Positions 25,417 through 34,980 of a stretch of DNA of 64,000 nucleotides are shown one piece after another. The number at the start of each line of letters is the position of its first letter. Positions within the stretch are counted from its first letter, which is position 1. The notes beneath the pieces were generated by a model, which had not been told where the DNA came from, ran no database searches, and saw nothing but the letters and a program-made list of their open reading frames with translations. The position numbers were made by a program, and so were the translations under genes. The stretch is from a bacterium (GTDB lineage Bacteria; Armatimonadota; Fimbriimonadia; Fimbriimonadales; Fimbriimonadaceae): NCBI GenBank assembly GCA_027483535.1, contig JAIXUN010000002.1, forward strand, positions 2,392,979 through 2,456,978, in the 5' to 3' direction.

Positions 25417-28242
25417 ATGCTCGGGCGACTTTCGATGGCGGTAATGGCGGCGCTGTTCCTCAGCAACTCGGGTTGTAGCGGTGTAGCTTCTGCCCAGGCC
25501 ACAGGGGCGGAGGGCTTCCTGTTTGTGCCTCAACGCGCAAACGCACTATCGCTTCTGGAAAACGAGGCTCCTTATCTGAATTTGAACGTGATTGGCTGGG
25601 GACCGAACTGGAGTTGGACGAGCTTCGAGGACGTCTCCAAGTCGACGGACGGCTCTTCCAGAACGGCTCGAGCAAAGCTCTCGACGGGGGCGACTCTCAC
25701 CCTAGAATGGCGTGTTTCGGGGGGAGCTTCCTCCGGCGTTGAGCTCAACCTCTCCGTGAGTTCCGACCGCGATACCGCCGTCACTGCGGTTGTACTTTCC
25801 GTCGAACCCGATGCGGCGGCTTTTCAAAAGGGGAACGTCAAGTCAGGCTCGACAACGGCACCGATCCCGGTCGGGATTCGAGATTTTGGCGCCTCGGTCG
25901 GACGTTTAGACCTCACCGATGCCGCCAAGCGCACCGGGAGTATCACCATCGAGCCCGCCGGGCAGGTTTCTGCCGATGGCGGCATCCGGATCGCCCTTTC
26001 TCCCACCCAATTGAAAGCGGGTCAGAAGTACAACAAGCGCATTCGCATAACACCCCCGGCTTCGACTTTGCTTATCACCGACCCGAGTAAGATGCCGGAT
26101 GATTCCGCGTTCGATACTTGGTTCCCGTTCCTTCCCGCCACCGCGAGTTCCGGACCGGATGAGATATCCCTGGCTCCCTGGCTAGACGCCCCTGCCGGAA
26201 AGGCGGGGCGGGTGAAGGCTGTCGGCGACAAACTCACCGTCTCCGGAAAGCCGATCAAGCTTTGGGGGATCAACGTTTGCTATGCCGACTGTGCCCCTCC
26301 TGAGGAACTTGCCGATCGTCGCGCCGAGTTTTACGCCCGAAACGGCATCAACGCGGTGCGATTACACAAGTACGCCGATGGGCCGGGATGGGCGGGCATT
26401 CAGTCTTCAGGCTCGTTTGCGCAATTCGATTCGGCTGCCTTGGATCGGATGGACTACTTTGTCGCCAAGCTCAAAGAGAAGGGCATCTATGTGAAGCTGT
26501 CTCCAACTTTTGGGGTGAAACTTGGAACAAACGATCGCGAGGCGGTTCCCTATCACGCTGAGTTTGGAGCGATCAACGGAGCGGACGGTCGGTTAGAAAC
26601 GCGCCACGGGTCGGTGTTCCTTTCCAAAGAGTTGCAAGACCTCCAGATCGCCCAAACGGTTCGTTTACTGCAGCATAAGAATCCGTACACGGGGCTGACC
26701 TACGCCCAAGACCCGGCGATTGCGATTGTCGAGATGTTCAACGAGGACAGCGTTCTCTTCTACGGAACTCAAGACCGATTGCAGAAAATCCCAACCCTTC
26801 GAAATCGCGCCGCTTCCGAGTTTGCAGCCTGGTTGCGCGCCAAGTACGGCAACGAAGCAGGACTCAAGAAAGCCTGGGGAGATGGTGGCCTCAACACCTT
26901 TGCGGGAGAAGGATTCCCCGGCGAGAGTCTGGACAAGAACTACATCGTTCCGGCAGGCAACCCGTGGTTCTATGATCCTGACCAGTTGAAGGGATCTCAA
27001 CGGAATCGCGCGCGTCGCCTGTTGGATACGATGGAGTTCCTCACTGGGCTCCAAGATCGGTTCTACAGCCGTTTTGAGAAGGCAGTTCGGGCGAGCGGTT
27101 ACTCGGGCGAGATGCTCGCCTCCAACTGGATTGCGGGTCGAGGACCGAGCCACTACTGGAACCTCCTTTCTGACTCGAAGGTGGGGATGATCGACCGCCA
27201 CAACTACTTTGGTGGCGGCGAAGACGGTCGGATCAACGACGCCTCGATGCTCGCCAAGCCCGGATCAGGCATTTTCAGCATGGGCGCGACTCAAGTGGCG
27301 GGAAGGCCGTTCAGCCTCTCCGAATGGATCCACGTCTTCCCGAACGAGTGGGGCGCCGAGGGTCCGGCAATTCTTTCTGCCTACGGGATGGGCTTACAAG
27401 GTTGGGATGTCTCTTTCATCTTCCAGAACCGGGATGACGGCACCTTCTCGTCTCGCATTGGTAGAGACCAGTGGGACGCGACCGCTCCGCAAGTCATTGG
27501 GCTCTTCCCCGCTCTTTCGCGGATGATCCACCGAAGCGACGTGAAGGAATCGGACCTGGTGATCCCAAGAAACGTGAGCATCGGGGAGCTCCGCAATGGC
27601 AATCTCGGATTCGATGAGCGACAGGACGCTTCCGGAGACGTGAAGGACGGCGACTCGGAAACGATTCCGATCGGGTCTTTGGCGGTTGGAAAAAGTGTGG
27701 TCAGCTTCGGTGATTCGGCTAAGCCAACGACCAAGTTTGATCTTTCCAAGCATGAGAAAGACGGAGCGCTCGTGGCTTCCACAAACCAACTTCGATGGAC
27801 TCCGGGGCGATCGCGAAAATCGGGCTTTTTCATCATTGATACCCCTGGCACAAGAGGCGTGGTCGGGTTCGCGAAGGGCTACACCCTGAACCTGGGGGGC
27901 GATCTCTTTCAGCTGGAATCAAAGTTCGCGACGGTGACAGCGACCGCCCTAGATAAAGATGCGACTCTTGCCACGGGCAAGCGAATCCTGGTGACGGCCA
28001 TCGCCCGGGCACGGTCGGCCGACTCCAAGATTTCCGGATCGATGATGCTGGTGAATGGCAAGGGTCCGGTGCTGATGGAACCGGTGATCGGATCGATCAA
28101 GTTCCAACGTGGTGGATCGCCGAAGGTCTCCCTTCTCGATGCCTATGGTCGCAAAACGGGTCGCACCGCTTCGTTGGTCGATGGGATCCTGAACATCGAC
28201 GGTCGGAAGGATCGCACCTGCTACTACTTGCTGGAGTACTAA
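25417..28242 (+). CDS. Secreted glycoside hydrolase (clan GH-A, GH5-like TIM barrel)
   Basis: A 941-residue exported enzyme. A signal peptide covers about residues 1-28 (SGVASAQA). An N-terminal beta-sandwich region (about 30-230) precedes a TIM barrel opening with GKPIKLWGINVCYADC and NGINAVRLHKY. The likely acid/base Glu is in EMFNEDS (E443) and the likely nucleophile in LSEW (E636), the layout of clan GH-A. The last 200 residues form another beta-rich domain. The substrate cannot be told; mannans, cellulose or other beta-glycans are possible. It is divergent from the GyrI-like gene, with a palindrome between. A Cys near residue 20 lacks a proper lipobox. Confidence 0.82.
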   Translation: MLGRLSMAVMAALFLSNSGCSGVASAQATGAEGFLFVPQRANALSLLENEAPYLNLNVIGWGPNWSWTSFEDVSKSTDGSSRTARAKLSTGATLTLEWRVSGGASSGVELNLSVSSDRDTAVTAVVLSVEPDAAAFQKGNVKSGSTTAPIPVGIRDFGASVGRLDLTDAAKRTGSITIEPAGQVSADGGIRIALSPTQLKAGQKYNKRIRITPPASTLLITDPSKMPDDSAFDTWFPFLPATASSGPDEISLAPWLDAPAGKAGRVKAVGDKLTVSGKPIKLWGINVCYADCAPPEELADRRAEFYARNGINAVRLHKYADGPGWAGIQSSGSFAQFDSAALDRMDYFVAKLKEKGIYVKLSPTFGVKLGTNDREAVPYHAEFGAINGADGRLETRHGSVFLSKELQDLQIAQTVRLLQHKNPYTGLTYAQDPAIAIVEMFNEDSVLFYGTQDRLQKIPTLRNRAASEFAAWLRAKYGNEAGLKKAWGDGGLNTFAGEGFPGESLDKNYIVPAGNPWFYDPDQLKGSQRNRARRLLDTMEFLTGLQDRFYSRFEKAVRASGYSGEMLASNWIAGRGPSHYWNLLSDSKVGMIDRHNYFGGGEDGRINDASMLAKPGSGIFSMGATQVAGRPFSLSEWIHVFPNEWGAEGPAILSAYGMGLQGWDVSFIFQNRDDGTFSSRIGRDQWDATAPQVIGLFPALSRMIHRSDVKESDLVIPRNVSIGELRNGNLGFDERQDASGDVKDGDSETIPIGSLAVGKSVVSFGDSAKPTTKFDLSKHEKDGALVASTNQLRWTPGRSRKSGFFIIDTPGTRGVVGFAKGYTLNLGGDLFQLESKFATVTATALDKDATLATGKRILVTAIARARSADSKISGSMMLVNGKGPVLMEPVIGSIKFQRGGSPKVSLLDAYGRKTGRTASLVDGILNIDGRKDRTCYYLLEY

Positions 28243-28262
28243 GGGTGCCCCCTCGCAATATT

Positions 28263-28298
28263 GCTGGTTAACCTGGTCTTAATGCCAGGTTAACCAGC
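28263..28298. promoter_or_regulatory. 14-bp perfect inverted repeat before the PEP-CTERM gene
   Basis: GCTGGTTAACCTGG pairs perfectly with CCAGGTTAACCAGC across the loop TCTTAATG. It starts 20 bases past the hydrolase stop and ends 45 bases before the PEP-CTERM gene. No T tract follows on the plus strand, so it may be a transcript-stabilising hairpin, weak terminator or operator. Confidence 0.55.
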
Positions 28299-28342
28299 GG
28301 CTAACAAGCCTCCCGTAACCTTCTTGCGAAAGGGGTTCTCCT

Positions 28343-29158
28343 ATGAACAAATTCGCAGTTTCGATTCTAACACTGGCTCTTGGTTATGTGGCTCAAGCGG
28401 GTCTTGTGGCGTCTTATGAGTTCGACGACACACTGGCCACCACGCTCAATCCTTTAGGAACGGCAGGGTCTCTCGAGTTTCGCGAAGGCGGCTCCACCAA
28501 CGCACCAGCAGCGGGTCCGGTTGCCTACTCGACCGAGTCCGTAGGTTCGTTCAGTAAGCGAGTCGCCGCATTTTCCGATGCAACGGCTCAGTACTTCAAA
28601 GCTCCTCACGGTATCGCTGCTAACGGCGGTGGCGCATACGTGAACCTGTATTCCATCGTGATGGACGTAAAGATCACGTCCACCGGCGACTGGGTTTCCT
28701 TCTTCAACACCAACGCATTCAACGAAAACGATGGCGACCTATTCATTCGACCGAGCGATGACGGGGTTGGGATCAGCGGTTTGTACGCAGGCACCTTCCC
28801 TCGAAATGCGTGGACTCGTGTGGTGATCACGGTCGATACGGTCGCGTCGCAGATGAAGACCTACCTGGACGGCACCCTCATTAACACCAATGCAGCGGGC
28901 GGAGTCGATGGTCGATGGGCGCTCTACTCCTACAACGACTCCTTTGCCAACACGATCGACATCTTTGGCGACAACGATGGCGACAACGGATCTGGCCAAA
29001 TCGACCAACTCGCGTTCTTCGACAACGCACTCTCCGCTGAGGACGTTCGGCTTCTCGGATCGGTAGGAACCCATGTAGGAGCACCCGTTCCCGAGCCTGC
29101 AACCATGATCGCCTTGGGACTTGGCGTCGCCGCCATGCTTCGACGACGACGCAAGTAA
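28343..29158 (+). CDS. PEP-CTERM protein with LamG/concanavalin-like domain
   Basis: A 271-residue exported protein. Signal peptide residues 1-19 (ending AQA), a LamG-like jelly-roll domain (GLVASYEFDDTLA ... IDQLAFFDNALSAEDVRLL, the usual end motif of that fold) and a C-terminal PEP-CTERM signal: PVPEPATM, a hydrophobic helix and RRRRK. Such tails are cut by an exosortase (no exosortase gene is in this window). LamG domains bind glycans or proteins, so a surface or matrix role is likely. A ribosome binding site (AAAGGGG) is present. Confidence 0.92.
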   Translation: MNKFAVSILTLALGYVAQAGLVASYEFDDTLATTLNPLGTAGSLEFREGGSTNAPAAGPVAYSTESVGSFSKRVAAFSDATAQYFKAPHGIAANGGGAYVNLYSIVMDVKITSTGDWVSFFNTNAFNENDGDLFIRPSDDGVGISGLYAGTFPRNAWTRVVITVDTVASQMKTYLDGTLINTNAAGGVDGRWALYSYNDSFANTIDIFGDNDGDNGSGQIDQLAFFDNALSAEDVRLLGSVGTHVGAPVPEPATMIALGLGVAAMLRRRRK

Positions 29159-29160
29159 GG

Positions 29161-30372
29161 TTAGCCTCTCAAAGCTAACTCGCTCATCAACGCCATCCCT
29201 ACGGGGATGGCGTCGTCATTAAAGTTGAACTTCGGCGTGTGCACTTGTGGGTAAGTATCGGCCCCTTCCGGAATGACGCCCAGCCAGTAGAAGCAGGCGG
29301 GCACGTGGTGCCCGTAAAAGCTGAAATCTTCCCCACCCATCACAGGCGGATACTCGCCCCAGTTGTCGCCGATGAGATTCTCGGCGACCTTGGAGAGACG
29401 CTCGTAAGCCTCGGGTGCGTTCTCAGTGACCGGGTAGCCCTCTTTGTGCTTGAAGGTGACGGTCGCCCCAAAAGCACTCGCGACGCCTTCCGATATCTCG
29501 CGAACTCGGCGAACGGCGAAGTCTCGGGTGGTGGCACGGAGGGTTCGAATGGTTCCGACCAGGGTCGCGTTCATTGGGATGACGTTCGAAGCGGTGCCCG
29601 CTTCGATCTTTCCGACCGTGACAACCACCGAATCGAGGGGGTCCACGCCTCGTGAAGCCACGGTTTGCAGGGCAGTGACAATTTGGGCTGCAACCACGAT
29701 AGGGTCGATGGTGTAATGCGGGCTCGCCGCGTGTCCGCCCTGACCGTTCACCACGATCGTGAACTCATCGGTGGAGGCCATCATCGGTCCCACCCGCGTG
29801 GCCGCGGAGCCCAACGGGAGCATGGGCGCGCAGTGGAGTCCGAAGATGATGTCCGCCTTCGGACCAAGGACTTCCCCGCTCAGTACGCCGTCTTCGCACA
29901 TCTTCTTGCCACCCGCGCCGCCTTCTTCGGCGGGTTGAAAGACAAAGAGAACGTTTCGGGGTCGCTCGACTTGGGAAAGGTAGTTCGCGGTTCCGACTAG
30001 GATAGCGGTGTGGCCATCGTGACCGCAGGCATGCATCACTCCGGGGGTTTGGCTGGCGTACTCGACGCCCGTTTCCTCCAAGATCGGGAGCGCGTCCATG
30101 TCGGCTCGCAGCGCGATGGTTTCGGCGCTACTCGGATCGACCGTGGTTGCGGGTAGGAATCCTAAAACCCCCGTTCCACCTGCCAGACCCGCTTTGTGCT
30201 CCACGCCTGCCTTTGCCAGATGCTCTGAAACAACCTTCGCCGTTCGGTGCTCCTGATACATGAGTTCCGGGTGCTGGTGAAGATCGTGCCGAAGAGCTTC
30301 GGCAACCTTCACGGAGGACTGAAACGCAGGCGACTGGGTCACGGCTTCATTGGCGAGGCGAACGTTGGACAC
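29161..30372 (-). CDS. M20-family amidohydrolase (hippurate hydrolase/aminoacylase-like)
   Basis: A 403-residue zinc peptidase/amidase of family M20D. Visible motifs are HQHPELMYQEHRTA, MHACGHDGHTAILVG (metal ligands), EEGGAGGKKMCEDG and GGEDFSFY near the end. These enzymes remove acyl groups from amino acids or conjugates such as hippurate. No signal peptide, so cytoplasmic. The start is GTG. It converges with the PEP-CTERM gene, with only two bases between the stop codons. Physiological substrate unknown. Confidence 0.93.
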   Translation of the reverse strand: MSNVRLANEAVTQSPAFQSSVKVAEALRHDLHQHPELMYQEHRTAKVVSEHLAKAGVEHKAGLAGGTGVLGFLPATTVDPSSAETIALRADMDALPILEETGVEYASQTPGVMHACGHDGHTAILVGTANYLSQVERPRNVLFVFQPAEEGGAGGKKMCEDGVLSGEVLGPKADIIFGLHCAPMLPLGSAATRVGPMMASTDEFTIVVNGQGGHAASPHYTIDPIVVAAQIVTALQTVASRGVDPLDSVVVTVGKIEAGTASNVIPMNATLVGTIRTLRATTRDFAVRRVREISEGVASAFGATVTFKHKEGYPVTENAPEAYERLSKVAENLIGDNWGEYPPVMGGEDFSFYGHHVPACFYWLGVIPEGADTYPQVHTPKFNFNDDAIPVGMALMSELALRG

Positions 30373-30724
30373 ATCTGCGATTGTAAACCCAACGATCTAG
30401 TCTGCGCACCCTCGAAAGGGGCATTTGTGCTTTTGCTTCCCTTCGGTCTTTTGGAGTAGTGCCTAGGGCGATGGTCCTAGCCGACATAACTTGTTCTCTT
30501 GCCGAACGTTCGATGACAGACGGGCGATCCCGCGACGGTCCACGTCCTTGCTGAAGGAGCCGGGGAGCTTGCGGAAACATGGCATGGTTTTGGAAAGGAG
30601 AGCCAGATCGTCCCGTCGATTTTGAGCACTTGGGGCTATCTTCTTGCATCCACGCGTGCGAGAATATCTGCGGGGAACAGGACTCGGAAAAGCCTGGAAG
30701 GGGCTTTCCAATCAGGGAGAGGAA
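30373..30724. other. Intergenic region without a recognised gene
   Basis: About 350 bases between the divergent M20 amidohydrolase and esterase genes. It should hold both promoters. A small inverted repeat CTAGG-N8-CCTAG lies near 30462-30480. Short open frames here have no ribosome binding site or recognisable product, and no RNA structure was recognised. Confidence 0.5.
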
Positions 30725-32200
30725 ATGAATATCAGAAAGACTTTTTGCGTCTCCATGGGCGCAGTTTGGCTTGCCGTCTGCGCGAATGCGGCTCAGTTTC
30801 AGGTGAGCTATCAGGTGAAAGACGTGCCCTCTTTCACGGGACGAATTCTAGTTTGCGTCTCCAAAACCCAATCGGAACCGATGCTCCTTTCGGGCTTCCC
30901 CCGCCTTGATCCCGTTTACGCAGTCGACGTCGAGAAGTTGGCCCCCGGGGCGACGGTCACCATCTCTGACGAGAACGCCATTTCCTTCCCGGCGGCTCCC
31001 TCTCACCTCGACCCAGGCAGCTATCGCATTCAGGTTCTCTTTGATCAGAATCCAACCGCCCCCAATGCCGGAAAGCAGGCTGGAAACTATTTCTCCACGG
31101 CGAAGTCCTTTGAAATCTCGGGCGACCCTAAGCAGAGCATCTCCTTACAAGCCGATCAGGTGGTGGCACCCGCCTCCTACGCCACAACGACGCACTCCAA
31201 GGAACTCAAGATCGAATCGCCGTTGCTCACCGCTTTTTACGGAAAGCCAATATCGCTGAAGGCCTCGGTGTGGCTCCCGGAGGAGTTTCTGAAGGATCCG
31301 AATCGGAAGTTTCCGGTGATCTACGAGATTCATGGCTACGGCTGGGAATATCGATTTGCTGGCGGAAAAGCGTCTGCCAGACCTCCGATCGCAGGCGAAC
31401 CGTTCATCTATGTGGATTTGGACGGAAGTTGCAGCATGGGTCACAGCGTCTATGCCGATAGCGACAACAACGGTCCCTGGGCGCAGGCGTTCATTAAAGA
31501 GATCATTCCAGCGGTGGAGCAACAGTTTCGAGGGATTCCGGCTCGCCACGCCCGCTTTGTGAACGGACACAGCAGCGGTGGGTGGAGTTCGATGTACCTG
31601 ATGCTCAATTTCCCGGAGGTGTTCGGGGCATGCTGGGCGAGTTCCCCGGATCCGCTGGACTTCTCGGACTTCTGCGGAATCAATCTGTACGATCCCAACG
31701 AACAACTCTTCGTCACCGCCTCGGGAGAACCACGCCTCAATGCCACGTTGGCGGGCGTGATTGGGTTGCGTACCATGCAAGAGCAGAGCGATTACGAACA
31801 GGTTGTTCGTGGGGAACAACTGCGCAGTTTTGAAGCGGTTTTTTCGGGCAAACGCCCCACCGGGGAGCCAGACCAATTGTGGAATCGCATTACGGGTCGC
31901 ATCAACTCCAAGGTGGTGGAGCAATGGAAGCGGTACGACTTGAGTCTGAAACTCAAGAAAGATTGGGCCAAGCTAGAGCCATTGGTGAAGGACCGGATCA
32001 CTTTGTCGATGGGTGTTCAAGACAACTTTGGCCTCACCGAGTCGGCAAAGAGGTTTGCACTGCTGTTGAGAGATCTTAAAGCGAACGCCGATCTCCTTTT
32101 TGTGATGGGGGATCATTTCACCATCGATAAGGCACCTATCCGAGCCCGGTGGGAAAGCAGAGTCGCCAAGATCTTTAAGGACGGAGCGGCGAAACCCTAA
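30725..32200 (+). CDS. Secreted alpha/beta-hydrolase esterase
   Basis: About 491 residues. The ATG at 30725 is chosen because GGAGAGGAA directly precedes it and a signal peptide follows (MNIRKTFCV...CANAAQ). The C-terminal 280 residues are an esterase-D-like alpha/beta hydrolase: KFPVIYEIHGYG carries the oxyanion region and GHSSGGWSS the nucleophile Ser elbow; HFTIDKAP near the end may hold the His. An N-terminal beta domain (about 20-190) precedes it. Similar enzymes remove acyl groups from polysaccharides or siderophores; the substrate is unknown. Confidence 0.82.
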   Translation: MNIRKTFCVSMGAVWLAVCANAAQFQVSYQVKDVPSFTGRILVCVSKTQSEPMLLSGFPRLDPVYAVDVEKLAPGATVTISDENAISFPAAPSHLDPGSYRIQVLFDQNPTAPNAGKQAGNYFSTAKSFEISGDPKQSISLQADQVVAPASYATTTHSKELKIESPLLTAFYGKPISLKASVWLPEEFLKDPNRKFPVIYEIHGYGWEYRFAGGKASARPPIAGEPFIYVDLDGSCSMGHSVYADSDNNGPWAQAFIKEIIPAVEQQFRGIPARHARFVNGHSSGGWSSMYLMLNFPEVFGACWASSPDPLDFSDFCGINLYDPNEQLFVTASGEPRLNATLAGVIGLRTMQEQSDYEQVVRGEQLRSFEAVFSGKRPTGEPDQLWNRITGRINSKVVEQWKRYDLSLKLKKDWAKLEPLVKDRITLSMGVQDNFGLTESAKRFALLLRDLKANADLLFVMGDHFTIDKAPIRARWESRVAKIFKDGAAKP

Positions 32201-32208
32201 CTTGAATC

Positions 32209-32228
32209 GCTGTGACATCGCTCACAGC
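32209..32228. promoter_or_regulatory. Perfect CRP-type site upstream of the transglutaminase-like gene
   Basis: GCTGTGA-CATCGC-TCACAGC: a perfect 7-bp inverted repeat whose core, TGTGA-N6-TCACA (32211-32226), is the E. coli CRP consensus. It lies 33 bases before the ATG of the transglutaminase-like gene. No T tract follows, which argues against a terminator. A Crp-family regulator is encoded at 24131-24889. Confidence 0.55.
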
Positions 32229-32260
32229 CCCATTAATGCAACTGAAAGAACAATAGAGTC

Positions 32261-33355
32261 ATGGGATTATTGGGGAACAGGCTCTTGAGCCGAAACACGT
32301 TTGTCTGGGTCGGATCGGCCCTGTTGATTGCGAATGCTCTGGCGGCTGGCCAGCAAGCGACTCCTTCCAAGTCAAAGGAAACAGAGCCTGAAAGTCGTAA
32401 GAAGGTCGCCAGCGACCTACCGGGATTCCGAATCCAGCGGACCCCATTTCGGCAAGTCCTTGTCACTCGTACCGAGCGTTTTTCGAAAGGCTTGCATGCA
32501 TGGGTGGCCCACTTAGTACCGCCCACTAATCATAACCAAGCCATCTCTGGAACCGCGTTCTACCTGAACGGAAAAGAGGTGAAAGTGGAAACCGCTCCCA
32601 CCCTTGAGGGGAACTCTACCGTCGCCTATTTCCGGGTCGATTCCGACGAGCCGGTTGAGATTCTGTTTGCCTGCCGAGCCGTACTCTCGAAATCGCGACT
32701 TGTTCCCGGAACGGCCGCGGTTGAACCGTTGACAGAGGCTGAGAAGAAAGAAGCGCTTGTTTCTCGCTATCCAGAGATTTTCGACACCAAGGAGTTCCGC
32801 AAGATGCAGGATGCGGAAGAACTTTTTCGGTTCAATGGCGAGAGCAAGGTCGGGTTTATTCGCCGCATGGCCGATTGGTTCGATTCCCGAATGACCTACC
32901 TGACTCATCAGCCCAAGAACGATGCGTTTGGGATCATCACCAACGGTGGTGGGCAATGCAATCAACTCAACGCCGCATTCACAACGATCATGCGAGCGAA
33001 CGGCATTCCTGCTCGGTGCTATCCGGGCTATCTTGGCAACACGCATGCATCGGATGTGACGGGTCACATGAACAGCGAGGTTTGGCTGGAAGGGGTCGGC
33101 TGGGTATCCACCGACGCGGTGCGACTTGCGAAGAACCCCAAGGGCAAAGAGACCCTGGGGGTTCAAGACGACCCCATTCTGATGTTAGGAGTCGGAGCAT
33201 TGACCACTTGGAAAGCCCCGAACGGTAGGGTCACCGGAGGATTCAACTGGCGACACTTTGGTATTTGTGCCGACAACTCAGCTCCCGCCAAGCTCACCTA
33301 TTCTCAGAACAAAACGGTGGTAGAGCGGGAGCTAAAACCTCAGCGCATGAGGTGA
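32261..33355 (+). CDS. Secreted transglutaminase-like cysteine protein
   Basis: A 364-residue exported protein. Signal peptide residues 1-31 (LLIANALAAG). The transglutaminase-like core shows a full Cys-His-Asp triad: GGQCNQLNAA (C233), GHMNSEVWL (H269) and STDAV (D285). Bacterial members are usually proteases or peptide-modifying enzymes rather than true transglutaminases. The N-terminal half (about 50-170) has no recognised fold. A CRP-like palindrome lies just upstream. Its 3' end overlaps the end of the convergent isomerase gene by 16 bases. Confidence 0.88.
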   Translation: MGLLGNRLLSRNTFVWVGSALLIANALAAGQQATPSKSKETEPESRKKVASDLPGFRIQRTPFRQVLVTRTERFSKGLHAWVAHLVPPTNHNQAISGTAFYLNGKEVKVETAPTLEGNSTVAYFRVDSDEPVEILFACRAVLSKSRLVPGTAAVEPLTEAEKKEALVSRYPEIFDTKEFRKMQDAEELFRFNGESKVGFIRRMADWFDSRMTYLTHQPKNDAFGIITNGGGQCNQLNAAFTTIMRANGIPARCYPGYLGNTHASDVTGHMNSEVWLEGVGWVSTDAVRLAKNPKGKETLGVQDDPILMLGVGALTTWKAPNGRVTGGFNWRHFGICADNSAPAKLTYSQNKTVVERELKPQRMR

Positions 33356-34128
33356 GTTCGAGCTTCTAGATAGCGCAAAGAAGACTCGAGAGCCTCGAAC
33401 GGATCGCGACCAAATGTGTCGTCTTGCTCGACAATGAAGTCGGTCGTCCCGGCATCTCGGAGAGCGGGAAGAATGGTTTCCCAATCAATGTTCCCCTCTC
33501 CGACCGCGCCGAATCGAACCTCCCAGTTAATCGACTCTTTGTCCTTGAGGTGGACCATGTCGAGTCGCCCTTTGAGTCGATCGATAAGGGGCAGAATCTG
33601 CGCGCCGGCGTGGATCGCCCAGTAGGTATCCAGTTCAATCTGCATCGCCTTCGGGGTTTCGTCGATGAGCACGTCGATTCCCCGTTCGCCGTCGTGCTTT
33701 TGCCATTCGAAAGCATGGTTATGATAAGCGAACCGAATTCCTGCCGCACTCAGCGCGTCCACAACCGCAAAGCTTTCGCTTGCCAGCGCCTTGTATCCCG
33801 CCAGACCCATCTGTCTATGCTCATGGCTGGGAACGGCGATTGCGGTGTAGGTGCAGTCGAGCGCCTGGTGGTAGGCGATCTCCCGGTCGATATCGCTGAT
33901 GAACGATTCCCAGGGTCGGTGCGTTGCGTTGGCGACGATGCCGTACTTATCCAGAAGGTCTTTGGCTCGTTTGCCGTTTTCGACAAGGTCGCCTTGATCC
34001 ACGCAGGCGACTGCAGAGAGCTGAACCGCCTTGTACCCAATATTCTTGAGCTTCTGAAGGGTTGTTTCGAAATCTTCGAACGTCTTGCAGTAGTCGCGAA
34101 GGGTGTAGAGTTGGGCTGAGATTGTCAT
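33340..34128 (-). CDS. TIM-barrel sugar (phosphate) isomerase/epimerase
   Basis: A 262-residue member of the xylose-isomerase-like TIM-barrel family (MTISAQLYTLRDYCK; NIGYKAVQLSAV; FAYHNHAFEW; QIELDTYWAIHAG; MVHLKDKE). The His, Glu and Asp residues in these motifs are the expected metal ligands. It is the last gene of a four-gene operon with a second isomerase, a GHMP kinase and a nucleotidyltransferase; its start overlaps the preceding gene by four bases. The substrate may be a sugar, inosose or sugar acid. Confidence 0.88.
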   Translation of the reverse strand: MTISAQLYTLRDYCKTFEDFETTLQKLKNIGYKAVQLSAVACVDQGDLVENGKRAKDLLDKYGIVANATHRPWESFISDIDREIAYHQALDCTYTAIAVPSHEHRQMGLAGYKALASESFAVVDALSAAGIRFAYHNHAFEWQKHDGERGIDVLIDETPKAMQIELDTYWAIHAGAQILPLIDRLKGRLDMVHLKDKESINWEVRFGAVGEGNIDWETILPALRDAGTTDFIVEQDDTFGRDPFEALESSLRYLEARTHLMR

Positions 34129-34973
34129 TTCGATTCATCTCCTAGTTGCTCAAGCAACCGGTAAAGGGCCTCGACAGCGGTTTTGAAGTGATCTTTGCCG
34201 CTGAATCCATGATTCGCCGCCGCAAGTTGCAGGTGAGGCTCAAGCGTCAACGGTCCAGACCAACCTTCAGCCAGAAGGAATTGGAAGGTCTCTAGCATTT
34301 GTCCATCCCCGGAACCCGCTGGGACCACCCGATGCTCGGCTTCGATCGCATCCTTAATGTGGATGGTGTGCAGGTGCGGAAGGAGCCAAGGGAACCAGTC
34401 GTTCATCGGTCGGAAACCGATGTGGACCGTGTTCGCGAAGTCAAACGCGGCTCGGAAATGGGGACCACCTAGCTTCTCAAAAAGGATTTTCGCTTTCTCT
34501 GGATAGGCGCCATAGTAGCGAGCGTCGTTCTCGTGGAGAAGAATGATCCCTTCCTTTCCCGCCAAGTCGACCATTGGTGCCATCCAGTCGTAAGCGATTT
34601 GATCGTCATCGGTTTCAGGGGAGAACAGGCGAATCTTGTCGGTTCCGATGCGCTTCGCGATTTCAATGGCACGCACCAACTTTGCGAGTTCATCGCCTGC
34701 CTGAGTTTCGGCAGCGACCACCTTGTTGATCGGGCTTCCAACACACTGAAAATGAACGCCCGCCGCCGACGCCTTGCCTGCTAGAACGTCCAACTCCTCA
34801 TCAGACAGCGCCATCACGTTTTTGCCGAACGCGGTGCGCAGGTCAAGACCGGTAACGCCGTATTGGTTGAGTTCCGATAGCTGCTCATCAAAGTCGCCGC
34901 TGATCTCATCCGCGAATGCGCTGATGGGACCGAACGGAAGCTTTGGCAGGATAGTTTGAAAATGCACGCTCAT
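34125..34973 (-). CDS. TIM-barrel sugar (phosphate) isomerase/epimerase, second copy
   Basis: A 282-residue protein of the same superfamily as its neighbour but clearly different in sequence (PISAFADEISGDFDEQLSEL; GVTGLDLRTAFG; ILLHENDARYYG; AAFDFANTVHIG; HTIHIKDAI). The metal-binding pattern is conserved. It overlaps the next gene by four bases and follows the GHMP kinase by seven, so all are cotranslated. Two isomerases in one operon suggest two steps on a sugar-like substrate. Confidence 0.88.
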   Translation of the reverse strand: MSVHFQTILPKLPFGPISAFADEISGDFDEQLSELNQYGVTGLDLRTAFGKNVMALSDEELDVLAGKASAAGVHFQCVGSPINKVVAAETQAGDELAKLVRAIEIAKRIGTDKIRLFSPETDDDQIAYDWMAPMVDLAGKEGIILLHENDARYYGAYPEKAKILFEKLGGPHFRAAFDFANTVHIGFRPMNDWFPWLLPHLHTIHIKDAIEAEHRVVPAGSGDGQMLETFQFLLAEGWSGPLTLEPHLQLAAANHGFSGKDHFKTAVEALYRLLEQLGDESK

Positions 34974-34980
34974 GATGTTC

